From the NCBI RefSeq assembly GCF_905171765.1, contig NC_053395.1, forward strand, positions 183,786,156 through 183,850,155: 64,000 nucleotides of DNA, given 5' to 3'. Positions 46,004-57,707 of the stretch are shown here, piece by piece (the first letter of the stretch is position 1; each line of letters begins with the position of its first letter). The notes beneath the pieces were generated by a model. It saw nothing but the letters and a program-made list of their open reading frames with translations, was not told the origin of the DNA and searched no databases. The stretch is from Bufo bufo. Its lineage: Eukaryota; Chordata; Amphibia; Anura; Bufonidae. The position numbers were made by a program, and so were the translations under genes.

Positions 46004-49000
46004 GTACGGTAACCCTTACAAATCTCCACATCTATGTTGTTTCATTCTGATAACGCAATATTAAGTATCTTCTATGCAATTAAAGCCGTTCCTTGTCCAC
46101 GACCTTCACACATCTGCTGCATGTCCCTCCTGTTGTCTCCTTGTCCTTCATTTTATTGTGGACATATATAGACCTTCATTTATGTGTTTTCACATTTGTA
46201 ATGCTTTTCTGCTCTCTTATTTTCTGCACTGTTTACTCCAAAACCAAGAAGAAAAAAAAATGATGTTTTGTTCAGGAGTTTTTTGTATTTCTTGATACAA
46301 TGGGTAATTTTTTTTTGCTCACTTTTTGTAACGTATTTACACTGCTTTCTACATGTCATGAAGATGTAGAATGTAATGTGTGTGACTGGCAGCTGCAGGT
46401 GAAGGTAATGGGTATTTTTAGTTATCTTTCTACACTCTGAAACATGAGTCGTTGGTTCTTTCTACTGTATGTAGGGTGACTAGTAGACCTCCAGTAAAGG
46501 TATCTGAAAATATTGAGGAGAACTTCTTACTGCTTTCTCTCCTATAAAAATGTTTGAAAATATTATTTACTAATAGTTTATTTTTAAGATTATAAATTCG
46601 ATATTTTAGGTTACATAGTTGTTGCTTATATAGACATGCTATAGGCATACAGTGGCATGCCTCACCCCCTAAGCTATCATGTTATAAAAAAGTATACGTA
46701 TATACCATATGCTTTACATTTTTATGGTATACAGAATGTAGTCTACTACACTATGCTATACAACTTTTTTTTTAAAACAAAAAAGGTATACGGACATATA
46801 ACGGCATGATGGGTGCCAAAAGGGTACTCTTTTGACAGCTGCCAGGTAAATGGAGCCCTATGGATAGGTCTGACGAATCCACAGTTGCTTTAACCAGCAT
46901 ATTTAGCAAAGGTAGGTCTCTCAAGTGATGTGAATAGACGCTACACCATCTCTATGCTGTGGGGACCTAGTGACATTTAGGGAGTGTACAGTGTTAATTT
47001 TAGGACATGGTCAGATATCATAGTCAAGTATCAGAATAATGTCAATTTTGATACTTGACAATTATATCTGACCATGTCCTAAAAAGAACACTGTAGGAGT
47101 GGAATATTGTAGGTAGGGCTAGTCACACCTAAATTTGTTGGTATTGCGCTTTGTTTTAGAATTTATAATTTGTCTAATCTACAACCTGTGTTATAGTCCA
47201 AAACTGCATTCACAATTCTGCTGGTTGCTACTGGAAACAGTCAACAGAGATACTTCTAACGGGTTATCTCCTAAAATGTACAACTCTATGATGTAAATGC
47301 TGATGTCAGATGAATTATGAATGCAGCTCTGGTCTATAAGTAAAGTAGTGTAGTACCAGCAATTCCTGGAATCATTGGGACCTGAAAGGTTCCGGGTTGT
47401 TAGATATTCTGGATCATTAGACAGCCATAAAAAAAATGTATAAAATACATGTAAGGGTAAAGAATAAATAGGAAAAAGCCTAAAATATCATTTTATAAAT
47501 TCTGCACTGTAAATGTATTTTTATTATTTTGAGGCATTTCTTTATTGATTTGGTTTTTTTCTATTGTTTTCACTCTTCTTCTGGTCTTGTGAAAAGTCCA
47601 CATATTGTATTTGTGCCGTTTTCACCACTGAAAGTTTGAAATATGAACTGTATGTAAACTTCAGGCCACAAACTTTGAACTGTCACACAAAGGCTTGAAA
47701 TAAAATTATTGCAAATAAGAATAATTATTACTATTATTATTAACTTTTAACTGGAGTTTTCCTTCTGTGTAGCTGGAACCGTTCTCGCCTCTGAAGATGA
47801 ATCTCGTTTGATTAAGGACCTGTTTAAAAACTACAACAAAGTTGTTCGTCCTGTTCACAAGTTCAGAGACGCCGTTGTGGTGACAGTCGGCCTCCAGCTG
47901 ATTCAGCTGATTGATGTGGTAGGAATATTTCAATAAAAATAATTTGGGGAAGAAGTTTATGGTCAATGAGCGGCTGGAACAAGTAAATATCAGAATGTAA
48001 CATGAAGCTCTTTGGTCCCAATGCAAAATCTATATCTGAGTTTTTCTCTTACATGGGAGCTTGGGTAGGACTGCTTTCTCCATACCCCCTTTAGATATCC
48101 TCTGTCTCCAGAGATTATTATCATTGTATATGTCATCGCTACGTATAGTCTGTCCCATAAGACGTTCTACGTGTTGAGGATGGAAGTTTCTAAAGGAATC
48201 AGTGGGAATATTTTGCTTCCTTTATTTTCTCATATCCTGATTTCTTATTTCAAGGATGAAGTTAATCAAATTGTGACCACAAATGTTCGCCTCAAACAGG
48301 TTTGTCACGGAATATTTTTTGCATTTTGTAAATTCATAGTCATGTATTGAATACAATAAGACATAATAACATTATAGTATTATAATCTAGTACCGTACAC
48401 ACTCTTGCTCGCAAACAATATCGCCTGGCATTGATAGTAATAGATTGCAGCTCTTGTACACAGACATTCCTAGAGGAGCATTTATCAATGTGTTTAAGCC
48501 TTTATTGGGGGGTCGCATATGATGGCGCATGACATAATTTGCGACTTTTTCAGCTTCTCTAGGGAGCGAAGCCCATCGCAGCCCGCCGGATTTACTACAA
48601 CTTATTCCAGAAACTGCCATAAATTATAGTTTGTAGATATTAGCTCCTGGCAGAGATGGGACGAATGAATTAGTTGGTATATGCTTTGTTGTAAATTAGG
48701 CACATCTTACACCAGCGCAGAGGGGATGAAGACTGTCATATGGGAACTCTAGTCTTGATAAATCCCCCCCCCCCCCCCTTATGCCATATTGCCCATTTAT
48801 TGCAGTTCATTTTCACTCCGCCACTAGAAATAAAGGTGTCGACTGAGATTAGAAAAGTGCGGCTGCTGTCTTCCAGAAACTTCACCATTCATGTCCATGA
48901 GCTGGATCTAGTATTGTAGTTCATCCATATTCAAGTGAATGGAGCTGAGTTGTAGTACCATATACAGCCCATACACAAGGATGGCACTGTTTCTGTAAGA

Positions 49001-52000
49001 AAGCATCTATGATTTTCTATTCTCATGTAACCTCTCTAAGAGCTTGGACTTTCTAGATTGTTTTGGTCCTAGTTTCCTGACCCTCACAGATTTGACTGTA
49101 CCTGTAGTTCCATCCCTTGAACGCATGTATAAGAAGAAGATAAAATTTACCCGTGAATAGTTTTGATGCTCTCACATTTGGTGGTCTACAAACCCTGCTC
49201 TTCATTTATTTATTTATTTTTCTAGCAATGGGTGGATGTTAATTTAAAATGGGACCCATCAAAATATGGAGGAATAGAGAAAATCCGTGTTCTTTCTGGT
49301 GAAATTTGGCGTGCTGATTTAGTCCTGTACAACAAGTAAGACATTAACTTTTTTATTTTGTCCGTAAAAATATAAAGAATTTTAAAGTCGAGTGCAGAGT
49401 TACTGCCAAGGCCAGAATCCAGCATGTGCTTCTCCAGCGCTGAGCCTCCTCACTGCATCTGATGCGTCTCTCCGTTCACTGTTGTGTCCGGCTGTCCATG
49501 GTGTTGGAAGTAGTTTATTGTGTGGACGATTTAGATGGCTATGTCTGCAGAGAGGGATGCAGAGAAAATCTAGTATTAGATGGCAGTAATTCACATGTAA
49601 GGCGGCGAGGGCTTGATGGTTCCAGAGCATCTCTGCTCTGGCTCCTAGAGGGGATCAAGAGCAAGGGGGGTCCCCTCAATATGCCCCAATAGGGAAACTA
49701 TAAGAACGTGATGTCTATATTTAAAGTACCATAATACAGTATTATAACCTAAAGGTAGCACAAGGACGCTGAGCTTTTCCTTTGCCCCCTATATTCAATC
49801 ACTCACTCATGCCGCCTGCACCTCAAAAATATCTCCATAACCCACCCTTTTCTTACTGTGGAAACATCAAAAACTCATTGTTGCCCTGATCCATTCTCGA
49901 CTTGATTACCGTAACTCATTACTAATTGTTCTCCTCCTCACCAGATTTCCACCTCTCCAATCTATACTTAATGGGACACCTATCTGTCTAACCGTTACTG
50001 TGCCAGTCATTGCACTGGTTGCCCATACAGTATAGGTTTCAATTCAGAGTGATTCTCACCTACAGAGCTCACCACAGTGCTGAACCCCCCTACATCTCCT
50101 CCCTCATTTCTGTCTACCATCCCAATTGTGCACTACGCTCTGCCATTGACTTACAACTAACATTCACCATAATCCGAACCGCTCACTTCCCGACTTCTCT
50201 CAAGCTGCTCCAGTTCTCTGGAATGCCCTACCCCAAGCAATTAGGTTTAATTCCCAACATCCAGAGTTTTAGGCGCTCCCTAACATTTTAAGGTGGCCTA
50301 TCACATCCCCTAATTGACTTCTCCATTCAACGCCCTTTCATCGTCATTCTCCAGAACCTGATATTTTCATCCAACAGTATCCATCACACCTTATGCACTC
50401 AGAAGCACTACAGATACCAGATGGTAGTTGGTTCATGCAATTGTATATATACTCCCCTCTTCATTGTTGACTTTGTTTGTTGCCTTTACCTCTGATTGTA
50501 AAGTGCTGTGGAATATGTCAGCGCTATATAACTAAAGCTTATTATTTTTATTGTATTTGATATAAAGTGATGTTGATATCTTCTGTTTTCTAATATTAGT
50601 TTATTAGTACTTTATGGTTCAGCATGACACCACCAATCAGCAAACACAGCGGACTGAATCAGGTATTATTTTCCTAGGTAAAAGGTATCAGGATTATTAT
50701 TAGACATGTTATCTCTTTTCATAGTGCAAACGGTGACTTTGCAATCGTCCAAGAAACTAAGGCCCTCGTGGATTATACTGGAAAAATTGTATGGAATCCA
50801 CCAGCCATCTTCAAGAGTTACTGTGAAATGATCGTCACACATTTTCCATTTGACCAGCAGAACTGCAGCATGAAACTGGGGACATGGACCTTTGATGGAT
50901 CACTGGTTGTTATAAATCCGGTAAGGAGCAGAGCACCTACGGCAGTCCATGAGCTGAACTCTCCATAGGTTCTAGACGTACCTACGGTATATGACAACGC
51001 AATATGCTATTAGTATTGTATTTATATACTTTTATTTTTACATTTTAGATAACTTTTTCCTATTTATTGAGGAAATGTATCTACAATAATCTCTTTTAGG
51101 AGAGCGACCGTCCTGATATGAACAGCTTCATGGAGAGTGGAGAATGGTTCATGAAGGATTACCAGTGCTGGAAGCACTATGTGGTCTATGATTGCTGCCC
51201 CAATAACCCATATCTGGATATCACCTATCATTTCCTTTTGCAGCGCCTTCCACTTTACTTCATTGTTAATGTCATCATTCCCTGCCTGCTCTTCTCCTTT
51301 TTGACTGGTTTAGTCTTCTATTTGCCCACAGGTTCAGGTATGTATTCTTGAAGGTGCTAGATGAGATGCTTCATGGGGTCTCCCTTTCTTCTGATAGGTG
51401 AGGGTCCCAGAGGTGGGTCCACAACCCATCAGTCATTTATGGCTAGGTGGAAATACCATAAAATGCCTCCTGTGGGAAAACACTTTTTTTTTTTTATGAC
51501 ACTGGATTAGACATGAGCGAATCGATTCAGAGTGGTACACCTGCGACGGGGTGTGCACGAAGGTAAGGACGCTCCCCCCGCTGTTTGATTGTCAGGGCTG
51601 GACATCTCAGAGCAATGACTGTTCATGTGCCTGTACCTAGAAGTATAGTGGCGCATGCACAGTCGCTGCTCCAGTAGCAGAAGCAGAGCCTATATACTTG
51701 CACAGTGCAGGCGCGACTGTCAGGGACAGCAAAGATCTCCAGCCCTGTCAATCAAAGCTGCGCGAGGATCATCCTCATCTTTGGGGACACCCCGTCACAT
51801 ATGTAGAACTCTGCTTGATGAGCTGAATTGATGCACCCATGTCTACTCCACCACCAGAAACGGAATACTATGCCAACTCGGAGCTGGTGTAGATTTCAGA
51901 TTTAATTTACGCCACTTTTTTCTGCCATAGATTATAGCAAGTGTGTCAGGCTATGGCCCGCCTCTTCTGCCAAGCTCCTGCAAGTTTTAAAGAAAGTGTC

Positions 52001-55000
52001 AAGAGAGGCACAAAAAGTCTAAAAGTTGTGCGTTTTGTACATGTTTAGTAAATGACCCCATCTGTATCTATATTTTCTATTCATTGGCAGGCGAGAAGAT
52101 AACGCTGAGTGTTTCTGTCCTGCTGTCCCTGACCGTGTTCCTTCTGGTCATTGTTGAATTGATCCCATCAACTTCTAGTGCAGTGCCGCTAATAGGAAAA
52201 TACATGTTGTTCACCATGATGTTCGTCATTGCTTCCATCGTCATCACAGTCATTGTAATCAATGCTCATTTCCGTACCCCCAGTACTCATATCATGCCTC
52301 AGTGGGTGAGGAAGGTGAGCTGCCATAAGTCACAATCCATTCTACATTACTGCAGCACTTAATGTAACAAAAATAATCAATAGTCTCTATATCACATATA
52401 AAAGCATTCCCTTTTCTATGATACACATCAGTAGAAATGTTCCTGTATGTAATATTTTTCTAAACATCACTTTGTGATGTCAGAACCTGATGATTATACA
52501 GATGCTGGCGCTACATAGGCCTTACTTACAGTGTCTCTCCCTGCAGAAGACTGAATGCTTTTACAAAATATTCCTACCACTGTGTTGACTGACATGTAGT
52601 CCTCCCTCTCTGAAGAGGTTCTTCAGAACCCGCAGCATGGATTATATATAGTGTTGAGCGAACTTCTGTTTTAAGTTCGGCGTCTAAAGTTCGGCTTCCG
52701 GTTAGCGGAGAATCCCGATATGGATTCCGAATTCCGTTGTGGTCCGTGGTAGCGGAATCAATAATGGCCGATTATTGATTCCGCTACCACGGACCACAAC
52801 GGAATTCGGAATCCATATCGGGATTCTCCGCTAACCGGAAGCCGAACTTTAGACGCCGAACTTAAAACAGAAGTTCGCTCAACACTAATTATATAGTTAC
52901 AGTTGCTTTTGGCCTGCAGGGTTATTATTTTCAATGGTCACATAACCTCTTGGTGCATTCTCCTATATGTAATGCTATAATATCAGTTCCACGGATACTG
53001 GATTGGCATCCTGCTGAGTGCGTCATTGGTTGCTGTGACGCCGTGCGCTTTGTGCCGCTGCTACTGTACAGTAATACACTAGTATGATCTATACGAGTGT
53101 ATTACTGTACAGCAGCGGCGGCACGAAGCGCTCGGCGTCATAGAAACCAATGACGCCATGCGCTCCTGCCAGTCCGGTATCTCACAGACGTCTGCATGAG
53201 GCTTAAGATTGTGCAGGGACACACACACCCAAATTGGTAACACCCAGCTGGACCTTCTTTGAAAAATTCATTCATAACTTCTAGCAGGAATAATAAAGGA
53301 ATGACAACAGCCTAGTGACATGAGAATAGATTCTGCAAAATTGTTATTAAATGGGAAATGCAAGTAGTTACTAAAATATACATGTCAGGAGAGGTTACGG
53401 GTCCTCTTTAACCTGCCTCTGGGATGTTTGCAAGAATATTTTTATTAAATATAATAATACAGTTTTATTAGCAGCAGGCAGTAACTTTTCACACAGTCGC
53501 GAGTGCAAAAATTCCTCTCTTTAGTCCTGATTGTGCAGGCAGCTAATTGATTGGCACCCACGCATCTATTCATTATGTGCTGTCATATGTTCTCAGGTTT
53601 TCATTGAAACCATTCCAAACATGATGTTCTTTTCTACAATGAAACGGCCTTCACAAGATAAAAAAGGAAAGAAGATTTTCACTGAAGACATTGATATTTC
53701 AGATATTTCAGGAAAACTGAGCCCTGCCACAGATACCTATCAGTCTCCCGTCTTAAAGAACCCTGATGTGAAGAACGCTATAGAAGGAGTTAAATATATT
53801 GCTGAGTCCATGAATTCAGACCAAGAATCCAATAAGGTAAAAATTCAAAACCATGACTTGTTCATTTAACAACTACCCAGCTGAAGATAAAGGTCCACCC
53901 ATTCTGTTTTTTTGACCAAATAGGCTCAAAACCCTGCGCTGACCCTTCTATATCTTTACAGCAGACAGGGCTTTTTTTTTCATAGACTTAAAGGGGTTTT
54001 GCCATCTGGACATGTATGACATATCCACAAGACAGGCTCGGACTGGCCCACAGGGGTACAGGTGAATCCCCGGTGGGCCCCTGAGCAAGGTGGGCCCCTA
54101 TGTCCCACTCCCTGCACAAGTGGCACATAATAACACAGTAGACTTACTGCACTATATATATACATTCAATGTACAGCACCTCATCCAGCCTATGTTTATA
54201 TAAAAAACTTGATAGATTGTTAAAGAAACTCCCCAGTTTATTATTCTAGACACGATCAGAGCTGAGATGACTTCTAGGTGTAGAGGAAAGCTGTCTGTGT
54301 CCTCTTTTCCCCAGGACCTACCTTCTCAAAGTTGCTGCAGGGACCCCCATATTCAATCATCTGGTAGCATCTTGCTGCTGTGTGAGCAGGTGCTATGTGA
54401 ATGTATCCGTACGGTGGGCCCCCAAATTAAATTTTACTGGTGGGCCCTAGGCACCCCAGTCCGACGCTGCCACATGATGTCCATTAGGTGCAGGTTCCAT
54501 CTCTGGGACCTGCTCCAGGGTGTTTCATTTTGCACTGCTGGGAATGGAGAGGTGGCCTTGCCTGTGACTCTCTTTACATTCACTTTCATGGGAGTTCTGA
54601 AAACAGCTCAGCTATAGAAGTGAATGTACCCGGTAAGCATGCATGGTCACTTCCATGGATGGCAGTACAAGACAGGTCCCCATTCTCAAGTTAGAAGTGG
54701 GTCCCAGAGGTGGGACTCACACCTATCAGACATTTATGGCATATTCTGTGACAATCCAAAAATGTCCACATGGGAAACCCCTTTAAAAGGGCTTGTCCAC
54801 TGCTTTTACATTGATGGCGTGTCTTTAGAATAAGCTATGAATATCTGATCGGCAGGGGTTCGACACCTCACACCCCTGCCTCATTGTTGATCCAGAAATA
54901 GGCAATGGAACTGCACAGTTCCACTTGTTTTGTAGTGGACAGAGCTAGACAGTGCAGTGCTGCCCCCATTCAATTCAATGGGAGCAGTGCTGCAGTAACA

Positions 55001-55568
55001 TGCTTTGTCCACTACACAATGGATGGAGCTGTGTAGTTCTGTCGACTGCTTTTGGTGCTGGAGCTACTCCCAAACAACTTCCACCCCTGGTGAAGGGTGC
55101 AGGGTGTAGAATCACCACCGATTAGAATTTGACGGCCCATCTTGAAGATAGGCCATCAGTAATAAAGACAACCCCTATAAGTTTAAAAAAATGCCATGCT
55201 GTCTTCCTGCAGTCACCACTAGATGGAGCTTAAGACTTTACTGCATACTGTAGTATTATTGAGCTCAATATAAAACAGCAGGCAGTAAGCTCCTAAATGC
55301 TATGTATTGCCTATATTCTTAGGCCATATGCATTTTGTGGATACCTGAATAGAAGTGCATAATACATAAATCATTATTACTACTCCGATCTGCAGTGACT
55401 ACCTTACAAGTCTAAAATAATTGATGATTTTTACAGGCTTCAGAAGACTGGATATTCTCGGCTATGGTGATTGATCACATTCTCCTAGCAGTTTTTATGT
55501 TTGTCTGTATCATTGGGACCGTGGCTGTGTTTGCTGGGCGACTAATTGAGCTACATATGGAGGGCTGA
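45964..55568 (+). CDS. chrna1: Nicotinic acetylcholine receptor subunit alpha-1, 9 exons, intact
   Basis: The exons are listed separately; they join to 1371 nt and 456 codons with every GT-AG border and phase consistent. The protein is the ligand-binding subunit of the muscle endplate receptor, a pentameric cation channel. A 19-residue signal peptide is followed by a 437-residue mature chain, the length of other vertebrate alpha-1 subunits. It has the Cys-loop ([15 protein letters not shown]), the alpha-defining vicinal cysteines (YDCCPNN), M1 ([17 protein letters not shown]), M2 ([20 protein letters not shown]), M3 ([18 protein letters not shown]) and M4 ([20 protein letters not shown]). There is no P3A-type extra exon. 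Its own second copy starts 6.1 kb downstream. Confidence 0.96.
46004..47772 (+). other. chrna1 intron 1
   Basis: It is AT-rich. A foldback at 46990-47095 has TTTTAGGACATGGTCAGATA arms matched by TATCTGACCATGTCCTAAAA. No exon-like sequence was seen. Confidence 0.6.
47773..47918 (+). CDS. chrna1: chrna1 exon 2: N-terminal helix and first strand
   Basis: It follows TTCTGTGTAG and encodes the end of the signal peptide and the mature start [17 protein letters not shown], then [15 protein letters not shown], ending GATGTG|GTAGGA in phase 0. Confidence 0.95.
48255..48299 (+). CDS. chrna1: chrna1 exon 3
   Basis: It is a 45-nt exon encoding [15 protein letters not shown] between ATTTCAAG and CAG|GTTTGT. 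The same small exon size is typical of vertebrate alpha-1 genes. Confidence 0.95.
48300..49225 (+). other. chrna1 intron 3
   Basis: Positions 48560-48785 resemble the GATAAATC(C)n foldback family (ends in TTGATAAATCCCCC with a C-run at 48766). Nothing else was recognised. Confidence 0.45.
49226..49335 (+). CDS. chrna1: chrna1 exon 4
   Basis: It follows TTTTTCTAG and encodes [36 protein letters not shown] and part of Asn, ending in phase 2 at AACAA|GTAAGA. The WRPDLVLYN motif is WRADLVLYN here (Pro to Ala). Tyr93 of the agonist site is present. Confidence 0.95.
49790..50560 (+). mobile_element. 3' end of a CR1/L2/Rex-like LINE
   Basis: The frame at 50010 reads [20 protein letters not shown], a version of the LHWLPV-type end of CR1/L2/Rex reverse transcriptases, with stops further on. 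It ends in a GTAAAGTGCTGTGGAATATG and GCGCTATATAA stretch, typical of interspersed repeat tails. It is strongly 5'-truncated and lies in chrna1 intron 4. Confidence 0.65.
50725..50920 (+). CDS. chrna1: chrna1 exon 5: Cys-loop
   Basis: It follows TTTTCATAG and encodes [32 protein letters not shown], then [15 protein letters not shown] with 13 residues between the cysteines, and [14 protein letters not shown]. Asn of NCS is the conserved glycosylation site and Trp149 is present in GTWTF. Confidence 0.96.
51100..51337 (+). CDS. chrna1: chrna1 exon 6: loop C and M1
   Basis: It follows TCTCTTTTAG and encodes [19 protein letters not shown], the loop C segment [20 protein letters not shown], and M1 to the YLPTGS segment, ending TTCAG|GTATGT in phase 1. 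Tyr190, Cys192, Cys193, Pro194, Pro197 and Tyr198 (Torpedo/human numbering by alignment) are present; 187 is Tyr, 189 Val, 195 Asn and there is an extra Cys at 183. Confidence 0.96.
51338..52090 (+). other. chrna1 intron 6
   Basis: Positions 51530-51800 form a loose inverted repeat (GACGGGGTGTGCACGAAGG... against CCCCGTCACATATG) around a GGCGCATGCACAGTCG region, probably a degraded foldback repeat. No exon-like sequence was seen. Confidence 0.45.
52091..52314 (+). CDS. chrna1: chrna1 exon 7: M2 pore helix and M3
   Basis: It follows CATTGGCAG and encodes [39 protein letters not shown]3 and [19 protein letters not shown], ending GGAAG|GTGAGC in phase 0. The intermediate-ring Glu (GEK) and leucine gate are conserved. 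Confidence 0.96.
52649..52887. mobile_element. Perfect 239-bp palindromic MITE with 8-bp duplication
   Basis: Arms of 117 bp (52649-52765 and 52771-52887) are exact reverse complements around a 5-bp centre GGCCG. The ends are TAGTGTTGAGCGAAC. ATTATATA flanks both sides (52641-52648 and 52888-52895), an 8-bp duplication that suggests hAT. It lies in chrna1 intron 7. Confidence 0.9.
52994..53181. mobile_element. Foldback MITE, about 188 bp
   Basis: Arms GATACTGGATTGGCA and GCCAGTCCGGTATC plus the inner TACTGTACAGTAATACACT and AGTGTATTACTGTACAG are inverted. Arms are imperfect. No clear target duplication was identified. Confidence 0.7.
53597..53836 (+). CDS. chrna1: chrna1 exon 8: M3-M4 cytoplasmic loop
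   Basis: It follows TGTTCTCAG and encodes [37 protein letters not shown], and [20 protein letters not shown], ending AATAAG|GTAAAA in phase 0. This loop carries the membrane-associated helix. Confidence 0.95.
53988..54786. mobile_element. TTAA-flanked MITE interrupted by a hAT MITE
   Basis: TTAAAGGGGTTTTGCCATCT at the left and GGGAAACCCCTTTAA at the right are inverted ends. A hAT-type element at 54033-54469 splits it. A further diverged member of the family follows at about 54787-55180. They lie in chrna1 intron 8. Confidence 0.75.
54033..54469. mobile_element. hAT-type MITE, 437 bp
   Basis: The ends CAGGCTCGGACTGG and CCAGTCCGACGCTG are inverted and flanked by CCACAAGA (54025-54032) and CCACATGA (54470-54477), an 8-bp duplication with one difference. 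Confidence 0.75.
55437..55568 (+). CDS. chrna1: chrna1 exon 9: M4 and stop
   Basis: It follows TTTTTACAG and encodes [38 protein letters not shown] and LHMEG-stop. M4 is complete and the extracellular tail is short, as in other alpha-1 subunits. Confidence 0.96.
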   Translation, partial: ASEDWIFSAMVIDHILLAVFMFVCIIGTVAVFAGRLIELHMEG

Positions 55569-55734
55569 GCTGCTGTGAGTTTATATTCTTTGAAGCCATG
55601 AAGCGGTGTCATCATCAAGTGATTTACTGCTGTCAGAATTTACAACGAATGACACAAGGAAATCCTCGTAAATACTGAAGGCGATGCTTGAATACATCAT
55701 TTCAAATTAAGAAAATATTTTTAAAAAGCAAAAA

Positions 55735-55740
55735 AATAAA
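55735..55740 (+). terminator. chrna1: chrna1 polyadenylation signal
   Basis: AATAAA lies about 170 bases after the stop codon. Confidence 0.65.
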
Positions 55741-56029
55741 ATTTTGATGGAAACGTACTCAATTTATTTTGTGCTACTATGAAGTGAAAGATGTTCATTG
55801 TCCATTCTTATGCATGTAGTTACTGTTGATTACAAATAATGACTTCATCTTCATTGTCTAATGTCATTTCATATTTATGATGAATATTAAATGTGGTCTG
55901 GATTAAATTATTATTCTAGTTTAAACTAACTGTGTTTTCTAATTCTGTTTTTTATGAGTTACAAAGCATATGTGCTGCACAAAATACAAAGTAATACATG
56001 AAACTACGAGAAAAAATTAATATCTTAAA

Positions 56030-57704
56030 CGTGGGCGTCCGCAGGGAGGGGCAAGGGGGGGCAAGTGCCCCCCCCTGGGGCCAGCAGAAGTGGGGGGGGC
56101 GGCGGCGGGGCACAGGGAGATGAACGCTTCCATTGTGGAAGCGTTCATCTACATAGTCATCTGTATCGCCGTCCTCAGGACAGCGATACAGATGACTGTG
56201 CTGAGGCAGGTGAGGGAGAGGCGTGTCCCTTTCCCTTCCTCTGATAGGCTGCAGGCACTAGGCCGGCAGCCTATCAGAGGCCGGCGCAGGCGGCGCAATG
56301 ACGTCATTGCGGCGCCTATGCCGTACAGCACGGGACACAGGCCGGAAGAGGCCTGCATCGCATCGCTGCCAAGGAGGTAAGTATAAGTGTTTATTTTTTT
56401 TGTGTGCAATACTGGTGGCTACTGGCACATAATGGGGGTCTCTAGGTACTGGCACATAATGGGGGGAGCTGTCATTACTAGCACATAATGGGGGCTGTCA
56501 TTACCGGCACAAGGGGGGGCTGTCATTACTGGCACATAATGGGGGGCTGTCATTACTGGCACATAATGGGGGCTGTCATTACTGGCACAAGGGGGGGGGC
56601 TGTCATTACTGGCACAAGGGGGGGGGCTGTCATTACTGGCACAAGGGGGGGGGCTGTCATTACTGGCACATAATGGGGGGGCTGTAATTACTGGCACATA
56701 ATGGGGACTGTCATTACTGGCACATGATGGGGGGCTGTTATTACTGGCACATGATGAGGGGGCTGTTATTACTGGCACATTATTGGGGGCACTATAGGGG
56801 CATCTACTGAGGCCACAAAGAAGGGGTGTTTTATATGGGCGTCTCTGTACAGTAGCATTTTATACTGGGACACATTATGGTGGGTACTTTGGGGAAGGGG
56901 GGAGAGGAGTACTATGGGGTCATCTACGGGGGCACTGAGAAGGGGTATTTTATACTTGCAAATTTTGGGGGACACTGAGGGCATCTACTAGGGCATTTTA
57001 TACTGGTACATTATGGGGGGCACTAGGAGGAAGGGGGGAGAGGAGCACTATAGAGGCATTTACTGGGGCACTATATAGGGGTATGTTATACTGGCACATT
57101 ATGGGGGCACTATGGGGATATTAGCTCAACTGGGGGCATTACAAGGGGGTATTTTTTGCACTGTCACATTATAAGGAGAATTATTTCTACTGGGGGGGGC
57201 TTTATTACTCCCCCATGGTATGACCCCCAGTAGCAGCACCAGCCTCTCCCTGCTCTGCTATCCCTCTGCCCCTTCTCCAAATCCTTATTATGAAATCTTT
57301 CTCATTACGATAAAACACAACATCAGCTCCACCGAGCCCCCACCCAAGTGTTGAAGTGGTGTCCGAGATCCCCAAGGACCAAGCCAAGTAATTGTAAGTT
57401 TTCATGTGAAATATGTTTATGTTATACACATATAGCCTACACTGTGCCACACAATATACAGTATACCTCTACACTGTGTAGTCTGTTCTATAAGCACCAT
57501 TGTTTTGTGGCGGCGGACAGAAAATAATCTGGAAGTGCCCCTCCCGAGACCAGGCTCTGGATCCGCCACTGCACAGCTCATGCGTTATTATACTTTGTGA
57601 TAATGAATATGCCCCTCCCCTTCATTACATTCTCATAAACAAGCAGAGCATGGATGTCAATAAAATTATGCCCCCCCCTGGAAAAATTTCTGCGGACGCC
57701 CATG
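56030..57704. mobile_element. hAT-type element with an expanded minisatellite, 1675 bp
   Basis: Ends CGTGGGCGTCCGCAG and CTGCGGACGCCCATG are inverted and flanked by ATCTTAAA (56022-56029 and 57705-57712), an 8-bp duplication. The right duplication overlaps the first bases of the TTAA-type MITE at 57708, so this element inserted at the edge of that older one. It contains a palindrome at 56120-56200 and the tandem array at 56408-56790. No transposase was seen. Confidence 0.85.
56408..56790. repeat. Minisatellite, about 13 copies of a 26-31 bp unit
   Basis: The unit resembles GGCTGTCATTACTGGCACAT followed by AATGGGG. Spacing varies with the G-run, and diverged units continue to about 57190. Confidence 0.92.
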
Positions 57705-57707
57705 ATC

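Noticed and set aside
54267..54833. ORFs of 68-116 codons in chrna1 intron 8
   Set aside because: They run across the boundary of a hAT MITE and a TTAA MITE and have no conserved content.
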